A DNA stretch of 64,000 bases from the NCBI GenBank assembly GCA_029718625.1, contig CM056376.1:85101856-85165855 (forward strand). Direction: 5' to 3'. Shown here one piece after another: positions 24,061 through 36,100 of this stretch. This DNA comes from Synaphobranchus kaupii. Its lineage: Eukaryota > Chordata > Actinopteri > Anguilliformes > Synaphobranchidae. The translations under genes were made by a program, and so were the position numbers. Position 1 is the first letter of the stretch. Every line of letters starts with the position of its first letter. Under the pieces are notes generated by a model that ran no database searches, was not told the origin of the DNA, and saw only the letters and a program-made list of their open reading frames with translations.

Positions 24061-24820
24061 CACTTAAACACTCCACAGTGCACCCAAAGCAAATAAAATA
24101 CGACGACAGTCTATCGGGGTTATTTTCAGTGATTATACCATAATTTTTTAAGTCAAACTATCGTTGAATCCTTTACTTTGTGCTCACCCCGTGGAAGTAC
24201 GGCGGTGGAGCGATACTTTACGTTAGTAGGTAACGTGAAGTATAGCTCTGCCGCCCAACAACAATATCGCGCGTGTGAAAGAAAGTATTGTTAGCTAATG
24301 TTCAGGTAAGATGGTATTTTGGTGTGTATTTCAAGGTTGTTCAAATCATGCAAAAAAAAATGGGCACCACAAAGTTTTCACCGATTTCCAGTGGAAGATC
24401 AACAATGAAAACAGCTGTGGCTTCTTGCTGCTCGCATGGATGTCAACACACCAATTAAGACTCCAAAAAAGTTAAAAGTGTAGTGACAATTTCATGGAGT
24501 ATGACTATGTGAAAATCAAAAAAGGACGGTCGGAACACCCTCTACTGAAGGAGACTGCTGTGCCATCACCTGTTTTTCTTCATGCACCGAAAACAACTGA
24601 CGAGCAGGTAACTAATAAATGATTGCATGCGTGATCTATCTATTCAATTTACCTAGCTAGTTGCCACAATTGGGAAGTCATGGAAGTGGTCAAACTTTTC
24701 CTGCAAATTGGTAGCCAGTGTGCTTGCTTGTATATGCTGTGTTATTCTGTAGCATGTTTGTGTTTAGCTGACTTGTTGTCTACCAAATATGTAACCTTAC
24801 GGCAAAACGGATTGTGTCGG
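24061..24820 (+). repeat. 760-bp tandem duplication, copy 2
   Basis: Head-to-tail second copy of 23301-24060, by eye 100 % identical. After it the sequence continues CAACTGTGGAGTACAGC into the right half of the element. Such identity means a very recent duplication or an assembly duplication. Confidence 0.95.
24311..24608 (+). pseudogene. THAP-domain exon remnant, copy 2
   Basis: Identical to the remnant at 23551-23848, carrying the same A9-run frameshift, internal TGA and AVPSPVF motif. The duplication therefore happened after the coding sequence decayed (or is an assembly artefact). Confidence 0.75.
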
Positions 24821-25525
24821 CAACTGTGGAGTACAGCAGATAGCCTACAGGCAGATACCCTGGCTAATCTACAGCTAGCTCCGCCGCCGTACTTCCACAG
24901 AGAATATAGGTCAGCACAAAGTAAAGGATTCAACGATAGTTTGACTTCAAAAATGATGGTATAATCACTGAAAATAACCCTGATAGACTGTCGTCGTATT
25001 TTATTTGCTTTGGGTACACTGTGGAGTGTTTAAGTGCGTTTGGTAGTGGATGCTACTAGTTTCCTTAGAGTTGCGCTAGCATTAGCAATGTGTGTATGTC
25101 CAAAAGAAGGGACAGCATGGAATTATCTGAAAATGGTTTCCATCAATCAACTACATCATGGGTAAGTCGTAATTGAGACATTATGTCCAAAATTCCGAAC
25201 TATCCCTTTAAGTGTAATGGTAATGTGTACGTCAATAGAATCCATGAAAAAATATTGTAAAACATCCCAAGAAATGCTTTCAGTTATTCTTAAAGCCTGT
25301 TTTTGTGCTACTACTCCCCCCATTTCTGTCTCCATCTGTAAAATAACACTGAGATATTTTCATTCATTCAATTATTTCAGCGGTGTTTCTCTTATCAGTC
25401 AGAGAACCACAATTATCAATGGTCCTTCTCATGACTTTTCACCTATTGAGTAGAATGGAATCTACAGTGCTTTTATTCAGACTGAGCCTGATCCTGCATG
25501 GAATTCCCCAGTGTCTCCAGACAAG

Positions 25526-25783
25526 GGGCCACATGTATAAAACTCTGAGTAAAAGAATGCTCAGGGAAAGTCGGAAATCTGCTTACGCAAAGTTTAAATT
25601 CTGCCTTTTGATAACGGTGTCGCCATATCATACTGACTCCAAACATTGCGTACGCATGGTGTCCAGCGTTTGCAGAGGAACGTAGATTCTCTTATTTTAT
25701 ACATCTGAATTTCTGTGTGGAAACTCCCTTACGCAGATTTCTGAGGGCATTTTTTTGCTCAGTACTGCTTATACATGTGGCCC
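25526..25783. mobile_element. MITE with GGGCCACATGTATA termini, 258 bp
   Basis: Ends GGGCCACATGTATAAAAC and CTTATACATGTGGCCC, with internal mirrored words (CTGAGTAAAA / TTTTGCTCAG, GAAATCTGCTTACG / CTTACGCAGATTTC). Flanked by AAG on both sides (25523-25525, 25784-25786), a 3-bp duplication consistent with PIF/Harbinger-type insertion. Confidence 0.8.
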
Positions 25784-26092
25784 AAGGGGTTTTATTTTAG
25801 AGTTTCAATCAGCAGTTTGCCCATTTCCATCGGCAGCTATCTGGTGTTGACATTCTTGTCATATTGACTAGGGAACCTTTCCCCCTAAACTGCTCCATGT
25901 CGTGCTTTCACATGACAGCCGCCTCCCATATTCACTTACCCTCCGGCTATAATATTCCAAGTGCTCAGAAATATTTTCTTAACGGCCAAAGCAAAACCTT
26001 TCCACTTTTCTGTGATTTCTGAGCGTGAGAAGCATGTGCTGATCAGGAAAAAAGTGTAAAAAGGTACAAACACAACAGTGAGGGTTAGAGTC

Positions 26093-26838
26093 TTTATTGG
26101 CAGTATAACAGTTTAGAATTATGTGAATATACTGTATCTAAATGTTTACAGCTTTAAGGCCATCAATTCTAATTGTTCACTGAAAAAAGGATCAAAATGT
26201 TGCCACACTAGTATACTTTGCCACATCTAACTGGAGTTTGATACAGATTTTATTTCTTGGAGGAACCGAATATCTTAAAATTATATACAGGTTAAATACA
26301 GGTTAAGTGTTTGGTTGAACATACCAGGGAGATCAGCTTTAGGCTGTCTGGCAACTGCTTGGTATGTACAACAAACTCTTTTATTGTGGAGTTTATTTTT
26401 TCAGAGAACAATACTTGACGCCATTTAAAAAAACAAGCCAATGTTTGAATTGAATAAGACTGCATGGAGATAATGTGCATTTACCGAGTCCAGATTTTCA
26501 TCTGCAGAAGTCTACATGGAAAATGAAATCAATCTTATGCCTTTATTATCAACATTAATATATACTGTACAAGAACAAATAAAAAGTTAAGAACACCAGA
26601 GTCTGGTCTCTCCAAGTCCATCAGACCTTCAATAAGTGCACACAACACTAGACATTTGGGATAGTATATTATATTGCATTTTCATCATGCCGTGGCTTGC
26701 CTTTTCTGTCTTTTGCATTATTTTACACATCATAGCTAGTATCACCATTGATAACCCATGGCATTTATGGCTTTGTAACCTGAAAAATATCAATATCAGT
26801 CTCAATACATCATTCTAGACTCTAGTAACTTCTGCATG

Positions 26839-26877
<39 letters not shown>

Positions 26878-27658
26878 TGTATGTGTGTGTGGGTGTCTGT
26901 CTGCCCGTGTCTAGCCATGAAGCCAAGTAGAAGGCTGAGTAATAATGTGTAGAGAAACAGTTCACCTTTCCACTGAAAGAACTCGCAAAGTAACACAATG
27001 TTTAACTTTCACATCCATCTGTGTTCATCAGCAACATGTGAAATCCCCAGCGCATTCACAGGTCACATGTCAAGGCAAAGGTGACCCGAGCTGTTAAACC
27101 TCCAATGACGTGCTGTTCGGGCTGAAGCATTCTAATCGTCCAGGAGGAACTTCATGGAGGAAGTTCGTCATCTTCCTCACAAGCAGGTGAGGAAATCTGC
27201 TGTCTGTCCATCCATCCATCCATTCTCTATCCGCCTTCACCTGCCCGCTCATGTATAAAGTGCTTCAGCGAGGGTAGCTGCATCTATGGCCAGCATTGAA
27301 GACCAGACCAAAGCTAACAGAGTCCAACAGTGGAGAACGTGGCAGGGTCTGTGAGGAGATGTGGCTAGACACCGGGGTCCTAGACCAAAGCGCACTCAAA
27401 GTGTCGCTGAATCTAGAGCTCACTTGAGTGCTAACGTTGCTCAGCACTTCCTGTCGTCCGGCACTTTTCAGTTCAGTCTCTGAGGAGCTGGCTGGGCGCA
27501 GGTACTCTCTGTACCTTTTACCAACACCTCCTCCATCTCTCCCTGCTCCTCCTCAGTGCACAGAAACAAAAATGATGGCAGTCTCTTTATTCTCGCCTCT
27601 CTCTCGCTCTCTTTTTCTCTCTCTATCTCTCTCTCTGCCCCAGCCTCGCTCCCCAGCT
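26093..27658 (-). other. NTN4: Probable NTN4 3' UTR and 3' flank
   Basis: Sequence 3' of the NTN4 stop. Minus-strand AATAAA signals occur at 27591-27586 (only about 70 nt after the stop) and at 26098-26093 (about 1.56 kb after it); the distal one would give a UTR of ordinary length for this gene. The segment also holds a CT-rich run (27596-27646) and a (GT)n at 26841-26874. The true polyadenylation site cannot be decided from sequence. Confidence 0.45.
26841..26891. repeat. (GT)n microsatellite
   Basis: (GT)17 at 26841-26874 followed by interrupted GT. If the distal poly(A) site is used it lies in the NTN4 3' UTR as a CA repeat. Confidence 0.93.
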
Positions 27659-27798
27659 CTACCACTTGCAGTCCGTCTTGAGGAACTGCAGGGCCTTGCG
27701 CCCCAGGCTGGCCCTCCAGGGTTTGACAAAGCTCTTCATGTTGACCACCAAGCGGCCCTTTCTGCGGTCCTCGTGCCCGGCCACCAGGTACTCCATTC
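27659..27798 (-). CDS. NTN4: NTN4 exon 10 (C-terminal NTR part, stop)
   Basis: Acceptor CCCTCAG at 27799. Encodes [13 protein letters not shown]...[16 protein letters not shown] and ends TDCKW then TAG (27661-27659). It completes the NTR domain; the basic C-terminus fits netrin heparin binding. Human ends one residue earlier, after CK. Confidence 0.96.
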
Positions 27799-30700
27799 CT
27801 GAGGGCAAGAAGAACAAAAAAATTGCATCAGCAGTGCTTCAATTCTGAGACACCACAACATTCAGAAAGAACAGTATTATGGGATACATGAACTTCCCCA
27901 CAGAGCTCCTGATCTGCACTTTAGCTCATGTGAGACAGACTCCATGGCAGTGACATTCCCTGATAATCTTTAAGCAGGTAATGGTCCATAATTAATCCAT
28001 CAAGCAAATTGGCAACTTGAAGCTCATCCTCTTTGACCTGATCTGTCTGTGGATGGGGTGATTTGATAGGCTGCCCTTACCTGGATTGAGGATGGGGCAT
28101 GTGCAGCCCCGTGCAGTCCAGGACTCTGGATACAGGATGACTCTTCCCCGTTGGACCTTCACCTTGGTGTTCTGGCTGAGGACCTTCCTCACCTTCACAT
28201 CCACCTCTGCATGGGAACCCTTGTCGTGGGCAGAGAGGACCTTCACCTTCAAGACTGCAGCAACAAAGAGGCGTCAGGGAGACGGAACATCAAAGTGAAG
28301 GTCTAGCAACAGCGCTTTTTCAGCTGCGTGATGCGCTCCCCAGTCTGGAATCGAGCCCAGACCATGAGTGAAAAGTACAAGTGCTTAGGAGGGCCTGCAT
28401 TCTAGTCTAGAGCACAGTGTCTGAATGACCTAGAGTCTGCTGTTTGTAAATGCCTGACTCCTGACAGTGCCTGACATGTGCACTAAGGGGTTAAGTTCAC
28501 AGACAGCCTATAGCTTCACTCTTCATGTTTATGGCACCAGGCCTTTGTTTTATTGTTCCCAGGTTGCTGAATAACACACACTCTGTCATCCCAGACACAC
28601 CTCCCCACCTCCTGGTGGTCATCCAAACTGTCCTGGGCTAGGTGGTATGGCTAGACTCCAAGTCCGTAAGAGGTTCATTACACCAGGGCATTGTGGCCCA
28701 TTAGCCTCTGGCAAACCTGTTTCTAATAACAAAATGAAGTACACTGCAGATTTGCAGCACTTTTCCTTGCAGCATAACTTCTACTTTAAATAGACTAGCT
28801 TGTCTAAACAGTGTAATGAGATGACTAGACTAAGCTAGAACTAAAAGCTGGATTTAGGCATACTTTATGGAAAGTCTTAATTTATATCCACAATGATTCT
28901 TTCTTCCAAGCTAACATTGACAACCCATGGCCAGATTCCCAAAAATGTATATTCAATTGAGGTATTCTATGTTCTGATAGGAGAAATATGTGGGGACAAA
29001 TGTATACGCACAGGGAAGAAAGGCATTATGGGTCACTTATTTAACAGGCCCCTCACAGCTACATCACTAAGATAAATTTAAGTGATATCACCTTTCTGCC
29101 TTGTGATTCCTATTTATCTGCACAAACACCAATGGGATGTGGGATGTGTTTACGACCTTGAGGAGATAACCATCGCAAACTTGCATTTTCATGCGCTTCA
29201 GTGTTTCCTAAATCCATGCCTGCATCTGTTTCCTGCCAGAAAACATTCTTCCTTTTACAAATCATGGCTTAGAAATACTTGCACAGATAAATCCGTAAGC
29301 TGCTTGCTTAGGGCTGCCGGCTTCCTTCAAGTTTGCAAATGCAGGTGGTTAAATGAGACCCTTAAGATGCCAACAACCTTTTTTTAAACTTAAAGCCCAA
29401 AATCCTTTCTGGGTCTAACGATCCCTTATATCTGCATTACATCTTCTTAGGAAAATAACCGCTAAGGATAAGCACCATTAAAACAGCTAGAAATGAATCC
29501 CAATACAATTCTTCTATTATTTGTTTTCCCAATCTTCACAGTTGAGTGAACAAGCAAACAATTACTTGAACACAAAGGACAAGATTATAAGGAGAACATT
29601 TAAGCAATTCTGAGCTAGGTGAAAAAGTTGCAGCCCGAGTCCTCCACACGTATCCCCAACTCACAGCGCAATGTTCTGCCAGTATTGCCATGACATTATT
29701 ACCTTGAGTCAAAGGTATGAGAATGTTTTGCGTTAGCCTAGCCCTTATCTGCTGAATAACAGTTCCTGACTTGTTATTGGGAGATTAGTGTTAGATAGGG
29801 AATTTGGCTTCCTTAACTAATGTCTTTTGCAAGGACCCTCAACACTGTGTTGGCTTTGCATGGCTCAGCCTTGTACAATACACAAGACCTTATGCAAAAA
29901 TAACTGGACCATACGTGGCTCCACAGACTTGATTCATTCGCATGTCATTTTTTTCATCAGTTTATTTCACTGGAATGTTGAAGCTATTGAATTGTGAACT
30001 GGACCTTTAAATCTTTGTTATCCTTCAATGTCTGACAAGTAACTAAAATGGTTCCCAGAATAAAACGGACATCACTGTTTTTCATGTTGTTTGTTGTTTT
30101 TTCATTGTTGTTTGTCTGTTCAGTGCACAGTACTCACCGTAAGCGTATTTCATAGTACAGAAGAGTTTGGGGCTTCCAAGGACCTGCTCCTTGCATTCAC
30201 ATTTTTCTGCAAAGAAAACAGGACATGCGGATCTCAGACTGCTCACACTGCATGCTGCATGTATCAAATTCTGATGGCGTAGGAGCCAGCAGCCCGGCAG
30301 GGTGCCGCATAGCGTCCTCCGAGGAGGGAGGGTTCCAACTGGCAAGTCTGTCCCTGACTCACTGTGCAACAGCGACTCCTATGGTCACTTGGTTACACGC
30401 TGTCTGCTTGTGCCAATTGCACATAGAGCAGGGGTGGGCAATCTTATCTGAAAAGGGCCGGTGTGTGTGCAGATTTTTGTTTTAGCCCAGCACTAAGGCA
30501 CCTGATTTTACTTATCAAGGTCTTGATTGAAGACCATGACTAGTTAATTAGTTGAACCAGGTGTCTTAGTGCTGGGCTAAATCAAAAACCTTTCTGGATA
30601 AGATTCCACACCCCTGACACCCCTGGCTGGAGAGTGTTCCTTCAATGCAGTGACTGTGGTGTCCAACTGCTGGATGTCAGAGTGAAAAGAAGTTCCGGCT

Positions 30701-33049
30701 GACAAATCTGCTTTGGAGGAAAGCTCATGGACGTCTGTACTCTCTCAAAACGATTGCACTGATAAAATGGGCCTTTCTCCGACCATCGTCAGCCAAGGAA
30801 GCACCTCCACCCCCTTGGCAAACAGGAGGTTAAACTTTTAATGTTTGATTTCACTGATTTCCTGGCTTTTTTTGAAGACGTGTTGCTCTCAAGAGAAACT
30901 AGAATCTACTGAGTCAGCTAAGGTTTTGTTGACTGCAATCTGAAATTAAAAAAGGGAAATTCTTCTTAAAAAAAGCAAGTTAAAAACACAGTGAATGATT
31001 AATGTGCGTTGGAGTAGACAACACAGCACAAACAGGCATCAGGGCTCTGAACTTCAGAGCACCATCGCTTGGATGATACCAGGAGCCAATGGGTGTTTCA
31101 CCCCCCTTCAGGCTTTCCTCAAAACACAAACTGAGCCGCCGGCATGGGTTTTATGAGCACAGCAGGAATGAGTTTCTCTCAACACCCCCCGCAGACAAAA
31201 GTGGAACGATAACTGCCTGGCTGTTCGACTGTGGCTTCCGAAAGGTTAAAGATTAATCATCATGATTCATAACCACCCAGGAGAGCAGAATGCAGCTGCA
31301 GGGGGGCTGACCTGCCAGAAGGTTTTTTTGCTCCCGTCTTCCCAGAATGCTTTGCAAGGTGGAGAGAAAAGCAAGCAGGCATTGGCCTGGGCTGCACCCC
31401 CCACCGGGGTTCAGCTGCATGTTACTAAATCATCCTTGAAGCTGGTCAGAGGGGGGACACAAATGTACCCAGCCACACAGCACGGGACGGCTCAATGGCT
31501 GCTGGTATTTTGCTGTGTGTGTGCCTGTGTGTCCATAGTCAGGTACACGTCCCTTAAGAATAACCGCAAAGTCAGCGATTTTCTCTGGGCTGTGTGTCCG
31601 AGCGTGACATCGGGTTTTGTTAAAGCGGAACCAGACGAGCCATAGTTTCAACCAAGGCTGGAGCAGCTGTGACAGGTTTGTAATGACCCCTAGTGACCCT
31701 AGACCCTAGTTTGCCAGCAGCCATACCACCATGCACTCTGCTGCTGCTGAATGGCTGAACCTAAGCAGGTGTGGGCTTGGTTAGTACTTGGATGGGAGAC
31801 TTCCTGGGAAAACTAAGTTGCTGCTGGAAGTGGTGTTGGTGGGCCAGTAGGGGGCAATCTTCCCTCTGGTCATATAAACCCCCAATGCCCCAGTGCAGTG
31901 ATGGGGACACTGTGTTGTAAGAGATGCCATCTTTTGGATGAGACGTTAACGTCCTTACTAACTGTGGTCATTAAAGATCCCATGACATTTATGGTAAAGA
32001 GTAGGGGTTTCCCCGGTGTCCTGGCTAAATTCCCAACCTGGCTCTTTCAATCTGCCACCGAATCATCTCCCAGTTTAATTGGCTAAAAATTGTTCTCTCC
32101 CTCTCTACCTCAGCTGTTGTGTTGTGAGCATTCTGGCGCAAAATGGCTGCCATTGCATCACCCAGTTGGGTGCTACACATTGGTGGTGGTAGAGATGAGC
32201 TTCCCCCTCATCATTGCTTTGAGTTGCTGGCCGGTGAAAAAGGCGCTATATAAATGCAAGGCATTATTATTATAGTTTGACCTGGTGAGGTGCCTACTCA
32301 CCGGAGTAATGCAGGGCAGAGAACAGCTCATCTGCTCTGAAGATGGACCCATGCTCACTGTCATTGTGCCCAGAGGGATAATCTCCTCTGTAGTATAGCT
32401 CCAGGTCTGAGCTGCAAACAGTAACATTATGCATTAACATCAACCGCACTTTTCATACAGTCCACAGTACAATGTACCTATGCTAAGCAGCAACTGCAGT
32501 CAGGAGGTTATCAGCTGGATTCACACTACAATACTGGACCAACCTATATGAGCAGATAGGAAGGCGTACACATCCCTTCCTCAGGCACTATAACTAGCGG
32601 CTAGCCATAACTAGTTCAAAAGATAGTGACATGCACATCTGTCCGCTTGTCTGGTGCTGGAGAAAAAAGGCCTGTAGCATCAAAATCTCAAAAAGAGGCT
32701 CTGCACATGGAAATATGCTCAACTTATTTTAATTCAGGCCAAACCAAACAACTTTTCAGCCTGGAAGGTCTTCGTCGGAATGTTGAAACGTCAAACTGTT
32801 GCCGAGTTTAGCATTAATTAAAAGAAGCCCCAGCCCATAGCCACCATATTCCACCAACAACATTCCACCAACAGTCTCTAAATGTCTGCAGGTAACTGAT
32901 TAATATATCAACGTGAAATGTTTAATTTGTCTCTATTTTGCAGTTTATTTTCTGGTTGTAGTTTCTAGTCTTGTGTTTTGGTCGTGCTATTACAGAATAA
33001 TATGCAATAACAAATACATTTGAATGTTTTCATTTATTAAATTGAGAGT

Positions 33050-33101
<52 letters not shown>

Positions 33102-36100
33102 CAATAGCCGTGGTTCACTCACCCAGACATGCAGTCTCCAGTAAAGGGGTCACAGTCACCTGCACAGTCGCAGGGTCTGCAGCCATAGTCCTGGAACCCC
33201 CAGTATCCCACCATGCACCTGTCACAGTGTGGGCCGCCCACGCCCGGCTTACAGACACAGGCCCCAGTGCTGGGGTCACAAAGGGAGTCCCCGCTCAGGT
33301 GGAAGGGCACAGAGCCCACCGGGTGGCAGGCACATGCTGAGGGGTGCAAAAAGAGGGGGTGGGATGGGGTGGGGGGGGTCATGTTACACAACAGTTGAAA
33401 CTCCTTTCCTCAACACTTCAGATTCAACTAAGACCCACACTCACTTAAAGGTTGTATCAGCGATTTTGGGTGACGTCACTTCTGAAGCGAAATCCCAAAC
33501 AAACATACTTATGAATAATTATGTTATGTTTTAAAAAATAGTGTTCAAGCATCCAGAATTATAACCACGTTAATAACGTTTGTAAGAAACCAAACCGTTT
33601 GTAAATCCGTCAAGATTTCAGCGAGATAAGAGTATTAGCGTTTGTGCAGATCATTGTGATTGGTTGGAATACTGTTTATTTTGGTTTTGAGTGGTTGGTA
33701 GTACCATTTGTTTTTGTGTACGATCTCGGAGCATAGGTTGCCTACAGAGACGCGGTTTTTTGACGGCCTGCTTATGGGGCGGGCAGCTAGCGGATCGTGA
33801 GGAAAAATCAGATGAATGTGATCATTTATGTTTCCACCCAAAATCGCTGATACAACCTTTAAAGAGCACACTTATTTTCCAGGGAATTAACATTCCTTTT
33901 ATTTTAATTTGTACACAAATGGCATCATTCATTGTAAGTGATTTTTAAACCTGGCTCTATGTATACCCAAGAACCCAGGGACATAACTTCACTCCAGCAT
34001 CAGAAAAGTGCACTTAAATCGCACTTAACAGCTGCAATGTCGGTGTTTTACAACTGCATATGACATCAAATATCTTGGGTCATGTGTCCCGAAGCCATGA
34101 CTGCTCCCCTTCACAGGCAGGGGTGTGGGGAGGAGAAAGTGGGTAAGAAAGAGACCACATGACTGTACCCAACTCCAGACCCATCGGCATCACTCTGGAC
34201 ACCCCTCTCTGAGTCTGGCCCCCCCACCACAACCCCCCAGACAGTCTTTAGTCTGCCCTCAAAGAGAAACTAATTAAGTGATAACAGCATGAAAAAAACA
34301 TAAAACTACTTGAAGGACTTTGCCTGTTACAGTAGTAGTACAGTTTGGCTTTGTTTTTTTATGATTTATCCCTCTGGTGAACACAATAGGTCCTTTTATC
34401 TGGCTTGAGTATCGGGATCACCCACGCAGAGCCCTTTCCAAGTTAACCTACCTGCTGATAGCAAGCTCTCCAGAAAGAGTAACCCAGGCAAATAGCTCAC
34501 GAGCCACTCTTTCAAATTGCACAAATAAGCCCCAGCCACAGAAACAACATGCCGTAAGTGCGCATATGTTCATTCCACTCACAGATATGGCTTACGGAAA
34601 CTCAGTATCTACGAATCATGCCCCCAGCTTGCTTCCGCAAAAACAAGGAATCGCACAGTTGGTTATTGTTTGTGAAGTGCACAGCCATCCTGGCCTTATC
34701 TACAGAGGACACAGGGGCCACATTTTTCTGTGTCATTCAATGGTGCTTGCAGGCATTCTGTGCACTGTAAATTACACTCCAACCAGACCTTAGCTTCTGT
34801 GAACCTATCCCCGTGACATTTGTTTCTTGCCTTCATCTCGGTTTGAGATGTCACAGGAGATATCAGGCTGATTTGTTACTGCTTATTAGAGGCTAAATTA
34901 CAGTTCACTGTCTGGCTCTTTAAAGCAGTCTAGTAACTTATCAAAACGTGTGAGATAAGATAAGTACCACCTCCACAGTGATATTCATTTTCATAATCAG
35001 CATTGACATGAAATATGGGATTTCTGTGAAGACTAATTGATCTTATTCCCTCCAACTTACTATGGATAAGTGATTGAAGATGAAGAGAGAGCTGTGATTT
35101 TAGAGACTTTAAAGCTGGGTAAACAGTAGTTTGCCTAAGGAGATCTCAATTTGGAAACACATTAAGGGTCTTCTACACCAGGCTTTGGTTACTATATCAA
35201 CACAGTACAACAAACACTGTAAATACTGACACTTCACAAAAAAGTCTTGAATTCTTATTGATTATGTGTAACCTAAGTCTATAGCAATAATAACGATCTG
35301 GAGACAAGAAATCTTGTGATTCAGCTACTAGACACGTGCTGGGTTAATCATTCAGCACTTGTACTGCACTAGAGATTCTGTTGTATGTAGGGAAAACCTG
35401 TTTTCTCAGTTATTCTATGCAATGAACTGCACCTGATATAAACAGGGCAGAGATACATAGCTAATTTACCATTGGGGGCATTTAAGCAAAAGCTACACAT
35501 GGTTATAGAGACTCTGCACATGAACTGAGATGGAATATCAGAGAAATTGTTTCAAAATGGCTGATATACTGTATTTGTACAGTTGTTATCTGCAAGCCCT
35601 AGGTTTATCTTAAAACAAAAGCAAGTCCCTCATCATCAGAGGGAAATATTTCATCCAATATGCACTGGCCTCTGGTACTCTCTCCTCTGCCAATGACACA
35701 AACACTCAAAAAAAAATTTAACTGTATGAAACCATTATGGTGGAGACTCATATGTCCTTTTAAACATTGAAGCCAATGGACCTTCCTAGTTGGACCAGGA
35801 AGGAATGCAGAATGCATGGTCTCGTTTGAGATAAATGATCTCTAATCAGAATACTCCTGACTGCCATTGTGACATCATCATCAATGCATCTCCCACCATC
35901 TAACATTTCTGAGGAGACACACAGGCACTCCAGTGGGCAAGAGCCCTGTCCTGCCCTTGCTATCTGAGAACTGTGATCAGAGTTGTGCTATTCGCCATCT
36001 GATAAGCCCGGGAGACAGCAGACAGTGACAACTCACTCTCGCTTTCTATGTCTCTCTCTCTCAGTCTCTCGCTCCTGTAACAGTGATGTGAAGTGAGCGA

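Larger units (their letters stand above)
23129..25211 (+). mobile_element. Kolobok-like DNA transposon (TTAA target, THAP exon), internally duplicated
   Basis: Seen: TTAA at 23129-23132 and 25208-25211 flank termini AGGGATAGTTCGGAATTTTG and CAAAATTCCGAACTATCCCT. The inverted repeats extend about 330 bp inward (to CGTGGAAGTACGGCGG on the left and CCGCCGTACTTCCAC on the right). Between them lies a THAP-domain-like exon, present twice because of a 760-bp tandem duplication. Known: Kolobok transposons use TTAA sites and carry THAP domains; piggyBac also uses TTAA but lacks THAP, and P elements have THAP but make 8-bp duplications. The rest of a transposase is missing, so it is non-autonomous. Confidence 0.82.

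Noticed and set aside
27428..27802. Plus-strand frame over NTN4 exon 10
   Set aside because: Shadow of the NTN4 last exon and a CT-rich low-complexity stretch.
34377..34793. 138-codon plus-strand frame in NTN4 intron 5
   Set aside because: No family resemblance, no splice or promoter context, and ordinary intronic composition.
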